A stretch of 64,000 bases of DNA from Alviniconcha marisindica (Eukaryota > Mollusca > Gastropoda > Provannidae): contig JABMCL010002087.1 of assembly GCA_018857735.1 (NCBI GenBank), forward strand, positions 123,501-187,500, read 5' to 3'. Under the pieces are notes generated by a model, which had not been told where the DNA came from, did no database searches, and saw nothing but the letters and a program-made list of their open reading frames with translations. The stretch's first letter is position 1; each line of letters opens with the position of its first letter. Position numbers and translations under genes: made by a program. Below are positions 49,701 through 59,099 of the stretch, in pieces.

Positions 49701-52700
49701 AGGAAACAAAATGAAACAAATAATCTCTCTCTCTCTCACATACACACACTTCAAGAGCCACATCAAATGTGTGGGTGGGAGGGGATGGGGGAAATAAAAT
49801 AACTCACAGAGCAACATTAAATACAGTTTTGAGCATGTAAATATTTAAATGTCATTGAAGTGGGACTCAAATTTTTGTTAGCTTATTTTTCCTTAATGAT
49901 CCAGGTCTTTTATCTAATGTAGGGAAGTTTTTTTGTTTTGAAGTATTGTCAAATAATGGTTAGAGCGATTCCAGTCAAGGTTTTGCTTCTGGGATTGTTT
50001 CAATAGCCGAGACTGGTAGTAGTACTAGTAGTAAGATACCTGAAAATTAATTCTTGTCTGCCTCCTTCTGTTTATACCTTTCTGACTGATTTATTTCTCA
50101 AGTTTATTACTGCATGATTCACACAAAGTCAAGTGTTATTTACAACTAAACTTCAGAATTTGATGAGTATTAAGTGTATTTAGTTGGTGAGTATTAAGTG
50201 TTAGTGTGCTGTTTATGTTGAAATAAATCTTTTTTACCTGTTTGTTTATATATTTCTTTGTTAATGATTTCAGAGGATGATCAGTTTCATCATCTTGGGG
50301 AGAGTACTGGTCCTAGAAAGCAAGGCAGGCCCCAACATCCACCACAGGGCCACACTTGGACTGCAGTTTTTAACTTCTTTTCCTCATTCAAACAAATCTA
50401 CATAAATCTAAAATTTGCCTAAATTTCCTTATGCTGTGCATTTCCCTTCTCTGATTAATGCTGAATCTGCAGATACCAGAACCATGGCTGTATCTCTTTC
50501 CATTCCTGAGTTTGATTTGCTTTAATGCTATTACCATCAAAGATTCGCAGGATATTTGCACCTTTTTTTCTCATGGAAACTTGCCTCTGTAGGTAGAATT
50601 TAGCTTCCACTTCTTTAGACTTGTGAATTTGTAGTGTCTAATTAATGCTGAATCAGTTGATACCAGAATTACGGTTGTACCCCTTTCCATTCCCATGTTA
50701 TGTTTGATCTTGTCACAGTACCATCAAAGTTCAAATGCATGCGTAAGTATTGTTTTTAAAGTTTGCATACACATACATACATGTTGACGTAACTCTGCAA
50801 AGGGGATACTGATTGCACTTTGGCCAGTGATGGCACTACATTTTTCTAACTGATGTGACGTCTATACAGTGATAAAAGTCATTCACGAAAACCAGTCAAA
50901 TATACAGCCATCTATACTACTAGCACTACCAATACTAGAGCTCTAATAGCAACCACCCTGTTCCCTTCCCTGTCTAGACCACACACACACTTACAACACA
51001 TGCAAGATATGACAATAAAAAAAAATCCCCACTTGCCCTGGCAAGTAGATGAATTTTCTACTTGCCGGAGTGGCAAAACTAGTTGCCCATGCCAGAGTCT
51101 TCGAATCAACCATTTTGATTAAAATAGGCGATATGTTTGTCAGATGGATTTTGAAGGGTAGAAAGTGTGATAAAAGTACTAAGTAGACTCTAACACACAC
51201 ACAAACCATATTCCCCACAAAGTTACATAAATTAATAACATTGTTAATCGCCAGGTCCATGCTTGAAAGAGGTAAAATTCAGTAAAGTACTCAAGCTTAT
51301 AAAAAATATATTCTCCAGTGGTACCTGTCTCAGTACAAATGTATCAGCAATGGATCATCATTATAATACACAATGTGATTGAGCATAAAGAAGACTCTGC
51401 CTCATTCTGTCACGTGTCATGACTTCTGTGAAAGCCAACAAGCAGCTACTGTTCATTTCATTCTAACACTGTAACAGTTCTAATTTCAGAATCGTAATTA
51501 TTGTTAATATTAATGACCCAAACTGCCATGCATGCCCCAAGCCATGACCCAACATAGCCCAGGCAGCTTGGATCAGTGGTTGTATTTTTTAACACAAGGA
51601 ACTGTGCCAAACCTGCACCAGATACATTTCTTTATTTTCTGTGTTAATAAAGGATTCAGATTTATGCTAGTTTATTGCTGCCTTCATTATCTGTTATTTA
51701 AGAATGAGAAAGTTTTTTGTTTTGTTTTTTAAGGTCCATTGATTCCCCTATTTCCAGGATAAAACAAGATCGCGAGTCGGGAGTAATGTCCCTTCACTGA
51801 ACGGAAATTCCCGATCAAAACATGATTATTCATTTAAACCTTTTAGCGGCCACAGTTAGCTTCTTTTTTTTAAATGCTCATTGATTACACTTTGGATCTG
51901 ACACCACTCCTTCTCCCCTTGCCCCCTATCCCTCCCCCAAAAGAGAGAGAAGACGAAGAAATTACTTTAAAATTCCCACTGGTTGTGGCCCATGTCAGCA
52001 TTGCAAACACCCCAAGCAAATTCTTCCGTTTGCACTTGGGAACAAACTTCCTCTTTTTGACTGGGATCTGTTAGCTTTTAGCTTTTCAAACTTATTTTTG
52101 ATTTCATCTCCCCCCCCCCCCCCCCCCCCCCCCCCTTCCTCCAATGCTCCTTTTAAAAAGCTCACAATAAAGCTAACTGAGTGCAAGCCATGCTTCGCCA
52201 CGAGTAAAGAGAGCTAGCTTCTGATTGGCTTAACTGCACTGGCAAGCCAATCGCATGCTACGACACTGAAGTCGGTCGGTTTGATGATGTGAAAGGAAAC
52301 TGATGTTGCGATTGTGGAACCGCAAAACAAAAACTGCCAATGACACGAAATCTGGTGCTTGAATTGAAATATATGATACTGTCAATAAAATGAAATAAAA
52401 ACTGATAGCAACTTGCCCGGTCGGGCAGGCCAGAGATCTTCACCTGCCCGACCGAGTAAGTTACCTGTCCCGGGCAGTCCTTATTGTCATACCCTGCACA
52501 TGTGCACACCACATGCACTCTCTCTCTCTGCTGCATTTATTTAAATTTTCATTGTTTTAGAACCAGTCAAACAAAATAACAGCCAGTACATCTGACAGTG
52601 ATAGACTGCCGATTTTGTTTCTGGTACATGCTGATCCTAAACAGTAAAATACCAGTTAAGGTGAACCCTGCTTTGGCCTAATGAAGGCTACAGTCAGAAT

Positions 52701-53322
52701 ACTGATCACTGGTCATTAACAGAAGATAATAGTCAACACTGTCCTTTCTGAGGTCAACCAAAGAAGCTCTTCATCCTCCAACCCTGAACCGACGCGACAT
52801 CCACCTTCACTCCTTTCCCTCAGCCATCAAACTGCAGTACAGGGTTCCTCCACAGGCATTCTCTGCCATTATCCCCACTGCCTTCAACAGTTCAAAGAAG
52901 CTGTGGAGGGCTGGAGTGGATATGGCCCACACACACAGAGTAAGCCCCATCTATTGATCTAACCCATGTTATTAACAACTCTTCTAACCTGCACAGTCTC
53001 TACTTGCATCTTAACCTGAACAGTCTCTACTTGCTTCTATCGTGACTGCCCAGTCAACACTGTGGAATATTTCACTGCAAATACTGAGCTCCACATTACT
53101 GTAAAGAAGAATAAACAGCTGGTTTTTGGCTGAACCAAGATTGCCAATGCACACAGGGTGATGGAGCAACAAGTCATTGGCTGCACTTGGTCCGATGGGT
53201 TCACAATCACATTTAAGCGAAATTGAAGCCCTAACACTTACGATTTCATCTGGACCAAGGATCCCAAACTGTATTCTCTTCACTTCTTTCAGTGGCGCGT
53301 TGGAGTCACCTGTGTACGCCAT
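39491..53322 (-). CDS. POLR2A: DNA-directed RNA polymerase II subunit RPB1, complete, 3 coding exons, 1964 aa
   Basis: Coding exons 53322-53242, 45855-44281 and 43729-39491 join in phase 0 at GTAAGT and GTGAGT donors with TTACAG and TTGCAG acceptors. The product is the largest Pol II subunit, which forms the active-site cleft and carries the CTD. Visible landmarks: N-terminal [14 protein letters not shown]; zinc-binding [17 protein letters not shown]; the catalytic metal loop [14 protein letters not shown] (about residues 488-501); bridge helix [19 protein letters not shown] (about 832-850); trigger loop [17 protein letters not shown] (about 1095-1111); CTD from about 1582 to the end with about 52 heptads. 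Length is within a few residues of vertebrate RPB1. The coding region is notably intron-poor. The C-terminus ends [12 protein letters not shown], unlike the acidic tip of vertebrate RPB1. Identification is secure. Confidence 0.98.
43730..44280 (-). other. RPB1 intron 2
   Basis: A 551-bp GT-AG intron between FLDR and AQMMHLL. It contains a G14-16 homopolymer at 44246-44261 close to the donor. Confidence 0.9.
44281..45855 (-). CDS. POLR2A: RPB1 coding exon 2: clamp core, zinc sites and catalytic loop
   Basis: 1575 bases, 525 codons, starting [19 protein letters not shown] directly after a TTGTTACAG acceptor. It carries the zinc-binding Cys/His cluster near its start, the rudder/lid region and the three-aspartate NADFDGD metal site. 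It ends KRDVFLDR at the GTGAGT donor (44280-44275). Confidence 0.97.
46662..46672 (+). promoter_or_regulatory. ETS/GABPA-like site ACCCGGAAGTG
   Basis: An excellent match to the ETS-family core CCGGAAGTG in a CpG-retaining segment of RPB1 intron 1, 25 bp upstream of an ATG at 46697. Such sites sit near transcription starts, so a nested plus-strand promoter is possible. Inference only. Confidence 0.4.
46697..46834 (+). CDS. Candidate small frame or first exon downstream of the ETS-like site
   Basis: The ATG at 46697 opens 45 codons to a TAG. Alternatively, coding could stop after KVCDN at a GTGAGC donor (46766). The peptide starts [15 protein letters not shown] and has CxxC and further Cys residues. 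Codons retain CpG. Nothing homologous is recognised and no second exon was found. Confidence 0.2.
   Translation: MEIGDPVDFVVCSSCTIAKVCDNVSAAKDAHPGGIGKKFWYFILF
47119..49285. mobile_element. 2.17-kb element with exact 20-bp terminal inverted repeats
   Basis: The 20 bases at 47119-47138 (TTAGTGCCAAAAGGTGCGCA) recur as exact reverse complement at 49266-49285. Both copies point inward from the ends. If the flanking TA dinucleotides are target duplications, the terminal repeats begin GTGCC, which would suit a TA-targeting DNA transposon. No transposase is visible inside. The interior holds start-like frames at 47247-47339 ([17 protein letters not shown]..., GTGAGT donor) and 47789-47824 ([18 protein letters not shown] donor), and a minus frame at 47387-47614. 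Classification is uncertain. Confidence 0.5.
47247..47339 (+). CDS. Candidate first exon, 31 codons, unidentified
   Basis: The ATG at 47247 opens a frame beginning [17 protein letters not shown] and ending DTLT at a strong GTGAGT donor (47340). The frame has natural composition, but no downstream exon could be matched. The overlapping or adjacent minus-strand frame 47387-47614 ([13 protein letters not shown]...) is equally unassigned. Confidence 0.2.
50274..50422 (+). CDS. Weak candidate terminal exon
   Basis: A good polypyrimidine-TTTCAG acceptor (ending 50273) leads into a frame [17 protein letters not shown] that stops at 50420-50422. It requires a preceding exon of phase 1, which was not found. 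A second frame is also open for about 42 codons, so this may be chance. Confidence 0.15.
51000..52505. mobile_element. Possible DNA element with structured inverted ends
   Basis: TATGACAATAA at 51008-51018 recurs inverted at 52481-52491, preceded in both cases by a CACATG-CARG-like phrase and followed inward by about 80 bp of related GGCAAGT/GGCAGGT-rich sequence. Each end contains its own stem: GCAAGTAGA/TCTACTTGC on the left, GGTCGGGCAGG/CCTGCCCGACC on the right. No target duplication or transposase was identified. Confidence 0.4.
52108..52135. repeat. Poly-C homopolymer
   Basis: C run of about 25 inside the putative 51.0-52.5 kb element. Confidence 0.9.
53242..53322 (-). CDS. POLR2A: RPB1 coding exon 1 (27 codons)
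   Basis: The ATG at 53322-53320 begins [19 protein letters not shown] and ends GPDEI at a GTAAGT donor (53241-53236). The VKRIQFG-LxPDE block is the conserved N-terminus of animal RPB1, and it joins in frame with RRMSVTEGG of exon 2. It is about five residues shorter than the vertebrate N-terminus. Confidence 0.95.
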
Positions 53323-53527
53323 CTTGAAGCAGTTGGCGAGTTACACTTCTTGTGTAACTGACACAGATCTGCGACACTCAGACAAAGTAGAGTTACTATT
53401 ATTGCTTAAGCAAACCAGAAATGGTTTAGAAACACTTCTATCTGTTTTCTTCAATGAAACCAGATCTAACTTTTTGTAACAATGAACATTTACTCAGACG
53501 TTGCACAACGCGCACTTTGTGCTTTGT

Positions 53528-53538
53528 CCGCCATTTTG
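53528..53538 (-). promoter_or_regulatory. YY1-like site in the RPB1 promoter/5-prime UTR
   Basis: CCGCCATTTTG on the plus strand, CAAAATGGCGG in the gene's direction, matches the YY1 consensus that often sits just downstream of transcription starts of housekeeping genes. It lies about 205 bp upstream of the RPB1 ATG. Confidence 0.55.
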
Positions 53539-53557
53539 TTGTGCGTCCGCACGCGTT

Positions 53558-53575
53558 GCATTCTGGGAGACGTAG
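53558..53575 (-). promoter_or_regulatory. ZNF143/Staf-like site in the RPB1 promoter
   Basis: In the gene's direction the sequence reads CTACGTCTCCCAGAATGC, very close to the ACTACAATTCCCAGAATGC motif bound by ZNF143 in animal promoters. It lies 20 bp upstream of the YY1-like site, a combination expected of a TATA-less housekeeping promoter. Confidence 0.6.
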
Positions 53576-53824
53576 CGCTTTCCAAAACTATCGTTTTACA
53601 GAAAAAAATAAGAAACAAATTGATCGTCTCTGGAAATGAAGTGAATAAGAAGAAGAGAATACAGTTGCTGTGATTTTTTTCGGCGATTTTCTCAGCATAA
53701 ATGTCAAATCATTAAGTACGTTTGGAGCGTCCTTATCGAAACAATTCAGCCTCAGTCAGTTACCACGAAGTTCCGCCCGTCGCCGCGCGGCGCGGGGTGA
53801 CGGTGGAAAACTGCCAACTTGCCA

Positions 53825-53827
<3 letters not shown>

Positions 53828-53886
<59 letters not shown>
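53828..53886. repeat. (CT)n microsatellite
   Basis: CT array of about 30 units, about 500 bp upstream of the RPB1 start codon. It reads GA in the RPB1 direction. Confidence 0.97.
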
Positions 53887-53889
<3 letters not shown>

Positions 53890-54151
53890 ACTAATGTGAT
53901 TGTGTCAGCTGTCCAGTGTACATGGACACACCGCTGACGAAATTATACTGTTTTTAACGCGGGTTTGCCGCCGCGACCGGTTTCCTCAGCCGCCGCACTG
54001 ACGGACTCAGTGACAGAGGTAGGCGGCCGTGCCGGCACCGCCGTGGCTACTGACTGACGTGGCCGGCGCAACTGTCACTGATCCGTTCGATGACTTTGTA
54101 ATTGATGAGAAAAAGCATAATAATAAATAATAATTAAAGTGTTTATAAACA

Positions 54152-54156
<5 letters not shown>

Positions 54157-54213
<57 letters not shown>
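54157..54213. repeat. (CT)n microsatellite
   Basis: CT array of about 28 units. Together with 53828-53886 it brackets a GC-rich segment. Confidence 0.97.
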
Positions 54214-54216
<3 letters not shown>

Positions 54217-54423
54217 GAAATAATTCTATGGTCATCAATCCAAAGAAAACCCACTCTATGACAATCGCTACTAAGGCAGAAGCATCAGCTGTTACCGTTA
54301 TCGTTTGATCTGTTACTACATGGAGTGAAAGAGTTGAACAAGTGGCAGAAAGGCACCGACTCAGTTTAGGAATAATTATAGACAATAACTTCGGTGGGAT
54401 ACACATACTGACACACTGTGCAA

Positions 54424-54957
54424 AACACTCTCTAAGCGTGTCTTCCTTTATCTAAACTAAAGTACATTGTTGACACTGATACTTTAAAGCTTTTCTTCAA
54501 TGCCCACATTAAATCCTACATTGACTACGCATCTGTAGTGTGGGGAGGCTGTAGTGATGCTCTAAAAAAAATCGCGACTGATTAAATTCTCTACTAAGAA
54601 GAGCCGGAAAGCTAATCCTTCCAGATAAAAATCTAACCACTGACCAGAAACTGAATAAGATAGGAATATTGAGCCTTAGTTCACAAACAACTGGAAGGGT
54701 GTTTTTATGTATAGGGCCGCACTTACCAACAATGCGCCAGTGTACATATCTAGCTTGTACAAATCGGCTCCTCACAGTCTAGCTCCAGGAACAACTACCT
54801 TCAGTTACCAAAGCCAAGAATAGATTTATTCAAAACAAGCCATGATCGCCTTTTCGGGTGCCCTGTTTTGGAATAGTCTTCCAGTACACCTCAGATCATG
54901 TCACTCACTCAGCTCCTTCAAGAGAAACCTCCGTGAGCACCTTAACACAACCGTATA
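54424..54957 (+). mobile_element. Dead LINE fragment: C-terminal part of a reverse transcriptase ORF
   Basis: In shifting plus-strand frames the sequence reads LFFNAHIKSYIDYASVVWGG, LNSLLRRAGKLILP, LFWNSLPVHLRSCHSLSSF and KRNLREHLNTTV before a TAA at about 54955. The YxxxxVWG, LQ/LNxLxRRAxKLI and WNSLPxxLRxxxSLxxFKxxL blocks are typical of the C-terminal region of non-LTR retrotransposon ORF2. At least two frameshifts and one internal stop make it a pseudogene. Confidence 0.75.
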
Positions 54958-54965
54958 AGACAGCT

Positions 54966-54995
54966 TATGACACCCCCCCCCCCCCCCCCCCCCCC
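54966..54995. repeat. Poly-C homopolymer
   Basis: C run of about 25 immediately after the LINE ORF end. Another C/T run lies at 55254-55288. Confidence 0.9.
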
Positions 54996-55096
54996 AACCC
55001 CCATCAATTTACTCTGTAGACTAGTGCTTGCTATACAGATGCCGGAATCATCGTTTATCACATCACTGAAAGTGATTTACTGTTGCTACCGCGCTG

Positions 55097-55101
55097 TGGT
55101 G

Positions 55102-55125
<24 letters not shown>
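55097..55125. repeat. (TG)n microsatellite
   Basis: Short TG array continuing imperfectly to about 55185. Confidence 0.9.
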
Positions 55126-55132
<7 letters not shown>

Positions 55133-55691
55133 TGGTGTTGTGGTGGTTGTGGTGTGTGTGTCTGCGTGTGTGTGTCTATGTGTGAGTGAATGCAGCATTG
55201 CCTACTGTGATTTATGATCTGATCTACATGTTTTTTGTTGTTGTTTTTCCTTCCCCCCCCCCCCCCCCCCTTTTTTTTTTTTTTTTTGCTGACATGATAG
55301 TGCAAAAAGGGCACCAAAGGCACGGTGTTCAACCTTTCGGCGGGGTCCTTTTTATCGTGCATCCTTCCTGTCGCAAGTTGTGGATCCATAGGTCAAGGGC
55401 AGAGTATTCGTACTTGCAGTTATTTTTGCTTTGCAAAGTACACTCAAACTTCCTAATTTCGCACATTTTTTTTTTTTAAATTCACATTCAAAATTTACTG
55501 CTAATTAATAACAGAACTTTTTTTCTTTTTTAATTATACTTCTTCTAAATACACATCTCCCTTCATTTAGAGCTTCAGGTGTGTCAGCCGAGAGCATTCC
55601 CAGTCTCATGATAGCCGCGGCTCGGAGTCTCGTACCACCTAGACCGTGGTTAGTTTTGCTAGTACTGGGCTGATATCCTCTAACCCGATTA

Positions 55692-55965
55692 GGTGAGCCG
55701 GCCGTTGGCCTAGCGGTAAGGCGTTATGCTGGTATTTGTGGTAAGCACTGAGGAGGACCTCGGTTCGATACCGCTTCGACTCTCCTTTCTCTTAGAAAGC
55801 CGGGTTTGTGGTTTGTGGACACTGTCTTGTGACTTTGTCCTTCACAATTAATGAAACATGAAAATGGCTCTCATTGCTGCCCTGCCGATCTTAATGCAGG
55901 AGTCATTCTGGTGGTGACTAGAGTAGCAATAGGTATATAATCTCCTTCTTCCCCCACCTCCATAT
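55692..55965 (+). mobile_element. tRNA-derived SINE, family A, copy 1 (3-prime truncated)
   Basis: The head shows a Pol III A-box-like TAGCGGTAAGGC (55711-55722) and a B box GGTTCGATACC (55762-55772). The body includes GACTTTGTCCTTCACAATTAATGAAAC and GAGTCATTCTGGTGGTGAC. It is interrupted at about 55966, where copy 2 begins with its own head. Confidence 0.85.
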
Positions 55966-56290
55966 GAGAGCCGGTTTGGCCTGGTAAGGCGGTAGGCTGG
56001 TAAGCGGAAGGACCTCGGTTCGATACCGCTTCGGCTCTCCTTTCTCTTCAAAAGTTGTGGTTTGTGGACACGGTCTTGTGACTTTGTCCCTCACAATTAA
56101 CGAAACACTGATTAGAATGGCTCTCATCGCTGCACATCTTAATGCAGAAGTCATTCTGGTGGTGACAGCGTAGCGATAGGTATATACTCTCCCTCTTCCC
56201 ACACCTCCATACCCCCTTCCCCCCATTCTTCCCGTCCCTAATAAGCCTTATGGTTTCTGTGGACGTTAAGCACCATATTTACTTACTTAC
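55966..56290 (+). mobile_element. tRNA-derived SINE, family A, copy 2 (near full length)
   Basis: B box GGTTCGATACC at 56017-56027. The A-box region is shortened (CTGGTAAGGCGG). The body is as in copy 1, and the tail AGCCTTATGGTTTCTGTGGACGTTAAGCACC ends in (TTAC)n. Two further tail-only copies follow at 56291-56395 and 56396-56450, each ending in (TTAC)n. Confidence 0.88.
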
Positions 56291-56450
56291 CCCATACCTC
56301 CATACCCCCCAAGCTCCCCCTCCCCTTCTCCCCGTCCCTAATAAGCCTTGTCAGTGGTTTCGGTACACGTTAAGAACCATGCTTACTTACTTACACACCA
56401 TTATTTGAAGTTCTGAGGACGTTAAGCAAGGTATTTACTTACTTACTCAC
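56291..56450 (+). repeat. Two extra tandem copies of the SINE-A tail
   Basis: AATAAGCCTTGTCAGTGGTTTCGGTACACGTTAAGAACC...TTACTTAC and GTTCTGAGGACGTTAAGCAAGG...TTACTTACTTAC repeat the 3-prime end of the preceding SINE without a head. Confidence 0.8.
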
Positions 56451-56696
56451 CATTTCAGTATGTGCCGGTGCGGGTCGCTGCCGATGAGCTACTCAGGTAG
56501 CGAAACAGGGTCAGATTTTTGATAACTCCTCTGATTCGGCTCCGGGGTGGGGGGTGGGGGTGGGGGTGGGGGGGAGCACCCAATAGGCTCTTTAAAATAT
56601 AAAGTACTTTTACAAAAGCACAAAATACTGTCGTAGACTACGCGTGCGCACGCACGCACGCACACACAAATATTGTACGCGCGCGCACACACTGAC

Positions 56697-56697
56697 A

Positions 56698-56751
<54 letters not shown>
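56697..56751. repeat. (CA)n microsatellite
   Basis: CA array of about 27 units, preceded by GCGC/CACG-rich alternating purine-pyrimidine sequence from 56641. Confidence 0.95.
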
Positions 56752-56754
<3 letters not shown>

Positions 56755-56860
56755 ACCAGCACACACGAGCATTCTAACTATGCAAAGCTTAATTTACACA
56801 GCTTAAAACAGGCAGCAAACAGAGACTTGAGATGGATAACCAGCGGTCAGCACCAACTAA

Positions 56861-57184
56861 AGTAAGTAAACATGGTGCCGGCTTAACGTCCACAGAAACC
56901 GGCATAAGGATTATTAAGGACGGGGGTATGGAGGTGGGGGAAGAGGGAGATTATATACCTATTGCTACACTGTCATCACCAGAATGACTCCTGCATTAAA
57001 ATGGGCAGTGACGAGAGCCATTTTAATGATGTTTCATTAATTGTGAGGGACGTCAGTCACAAGACTGACAGTGCCCACACTAGACCACAGCTTTTGATGA
57101 GAAAAGAGAGCCGAAGCAGATTCGAACCGACGTCCCTCGGCTTACCAGCCTAACACCTTTTACAGCTTGGCCAAACCGGCTCAC
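56861..57184 (-). mobile_element. tRNA-derived SINE, family A, copy 3 (inverted)
   Basis: Reverse-complement copy. The (TTAC)n tail is at 56861-56870 (read AGTAAGTAAA), the body contains TTTCATTAATTGTGAGGGAC, the B-box region is at about 57120 (GATTCGAACCGAC in plus orientation), and the head ends CCAAACCGGCTC. It is opposite to copies 1 and 2, so the three can form a long inverted repeat. Confidence 0.85.
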
Positions 57185-57254
57185 AGAACACCAACTGTAT
57201 AATTTCAGCCTTATGTCCGAGCTGCACAAACTGTCCAGGGCCACGGCCCCCCTT

Positions 57255-57520
57255 AACTTAGATTTTCGCGCATGCGCAATGGACTGACGTGTAAAATCTG
57301 CCGGAAGTAGAGGGGAACACGTCAGCTGGCTTGCTGGCTGAACGCATAGCTGTATTTCCCTAGTACTAGTAGTAGTGAAAACCTCGCATTTCACGGCGAC
57401 AAGATGGGCGCAAAAGATCACTGCCGTATAATCCACTGCACCACTGGTCGAATAAAAGCCAGGAATCCCGCGGAACGTCTGTCATTTAGTTTCAGTAACT
57501 TAAGGCAAACTTGAGTATCG
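57255..57520 (+). promoter_or_regulatory. CpG-rich promoter-like segment with NRF1, ETS and YY1-like sites
   Basis: TTCGCGCATGCGCAATG (about 57266-57282) contains a perfect NRF1 core GCGCATGCGC. GCCGGAAGTAG (about 57300-57310) is ETS-like. CAAGATGGGCGC (57400-57411) resembles a YY1 site over an ATG. That ATG (57404) opens a 36-codon frame (MGAKDHCRIIHCTTG...), which may be an upstream frame or short exon. The gene it would serve is not identified. Confidence 0.45.
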
Positions 57521-57889
57521 TATTTCGCGGCGCTGACTCGAGAATGATCCCCGGCCCAGTCTGTTGAGAATGAAGTTTTAGTTTTTTTACGTTTTTTGTT
57601 TGTTTGTTTTTTCGTTTTTTTCTTCGTTTTTCTTCTTCTCCATCTTATTCAAGTGTACCGGCTGTGCACTTAATTACTACAGTATACATATACCACTGTT
57701 GTTAGAACGAGAGAATGTGAGGCAGGCGGGGGAGTAACTGCTGTAAAGTTGAACAGTCGGTTGCCGGCAGGACGTGTCACTAGTGTCGCGGTGTGCATGT
57801 GAGGGTGAGTGTGTTGCTGTGTTGAGACCTTTCATTTCCGCTGATCTCTTACCTTACAGTTTACTATAATTATGTACAATCGTTTAGGC

Positions 57890-57892
<3 letters not shown>

Positions 57893-57976
<84 letters not shown>
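57893..57976. repeat. (CT)n microsatellite
   Basis: CT array of about 42 units. Confidence 0.97.
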
Positions 57977-57980
<4 letters not shown>

Positions 57981-58481
57981 CAGCTTTCACTAATTCATGC
58001 CGTCGATTTTCATCATGTTTTAGGAATAATTTATGAGGCTACCCGGCTCGGTCCGTTATTTGTGTGCGTGCCGTGTATGCGCGCGCCCGCGCGTGTGTGT
58101 GTCACTAGTCTATGAGAGAGAGAGACTGAGATATGAGGGTGGGTGCACGGTATGTATGTGTGCGTGTGGATGTGTGGGAGGCGGTGATATGGTGTATGGG
58201 TGTGGGTGTGAAGGCGGACAGGATGAGAATAGTGATTATACTTGTGCCGAGTATATAGCCTATTAATCATATTTGAATGTGTGAGCGGCTACTGTTTATT
58301 TTACAGCGCATTTCTGTAACCAATATTATTCTATCTTTTAATGTTTATATCAGTATTGTCTGTCTGTTGTTGCGCGCTCTTAAATTTTGAATCATTTATA
58401 CATGGTCATTTTCTTCTTTTTTTCTTCTTTTAATTTTTTTAAATTGTTCATTTAATATGTTCTTCTTTTGTTGGGTTTTTT

Positions 58482-58483
<2 letters not shown>

Positions 58484-58514
<31 letters not shown>
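58484..58514. repeat. Poly-G homopolymer, about 31 bases
   Basis: Unbroken G run preceded by T8. It could form a G-quadruplex, but its length is vulnerable to sequencing error. Confidence 0.9.
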
Positions 58515-58516
<2 letters not shown>

Positions 58517-58845
58517 GCTTGTTCCTTTAAATGGAATAAAGAAGTACTTAGCTTGACCTGACAAAATTAATAGAAACTGTGGACTACCGACAAACCTAAT
58601 GGTAAACACACCACCAAACCACAACAGTCAAAAGACTATAGCCGGCAGCAAATAAATAATGGGTGCGAGCTGAGCGACTCAAAGAGCTTTGTCATTTAAT
58701 TAAAGTATGGAATGCATAAATACTCACACACAAAAGCAATCGGCATAATAATACATCACCACACATACTTAGTCATACAAAACAAAGTGAAACTGACGCA
58801 CATTGAAACACAAACACCCCGCACTCATAGAATGCGGTACACACA

Positions 58846-58863
58846 GACACACACAGACACACA

Positions 58864-58955
<92 letters not shown>
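58846..58955. repeat. (CA)n microsatellite
   Basis: CA array of about 52 units with a few CAGA interruptions at its start. Variant CA/CG repeats continue to about 59030. Confidence 0.97.
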
Positions 58956-58960
<5 letters not shown>

Positions 58961-59099
58961 ACGTGTTCACAGGTTTCCGTGCACGCGCCCACACACACAT
59001 ACACGCACGCACACCAACCCCCCCACACACACCTAGGCGGATCGCGCGCACTTGTGCTGGCGTACATTAAATGCCCCCCACCCTACCGGCTCACCCCGA

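Larger units (their letters stand above)
45856..53241 (-). other. RPB1 intron 1 (7.4 kb) with nested elements
   Basis: This large GT-AG intron separates the 27-residue first exon from the rest. Inside lie a CpG-richer stretch at 46650-48100 with an ETS-like site and several plus-strand start-like frames, the inverted-end element 47119-49285, and a second inverted terminal pair at 51000-51090/52400-52505. At 52750-52970 a plus frame ([18 protein letters not shown]...) is of unknown origin. Confidence 0.85.

Noticed and set aside
55692..55790. tRNA gene
   Set aside because: The B box is perfect, but the head is part of a repeated SINE with a fixed body and (TTAC)n tail.
57080..57436. 118-codon minus-strand frame
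   Set aside because: It runs from the promoter-like CpG segment into the inverted SINE copy, so it is not a conserved coding unit.
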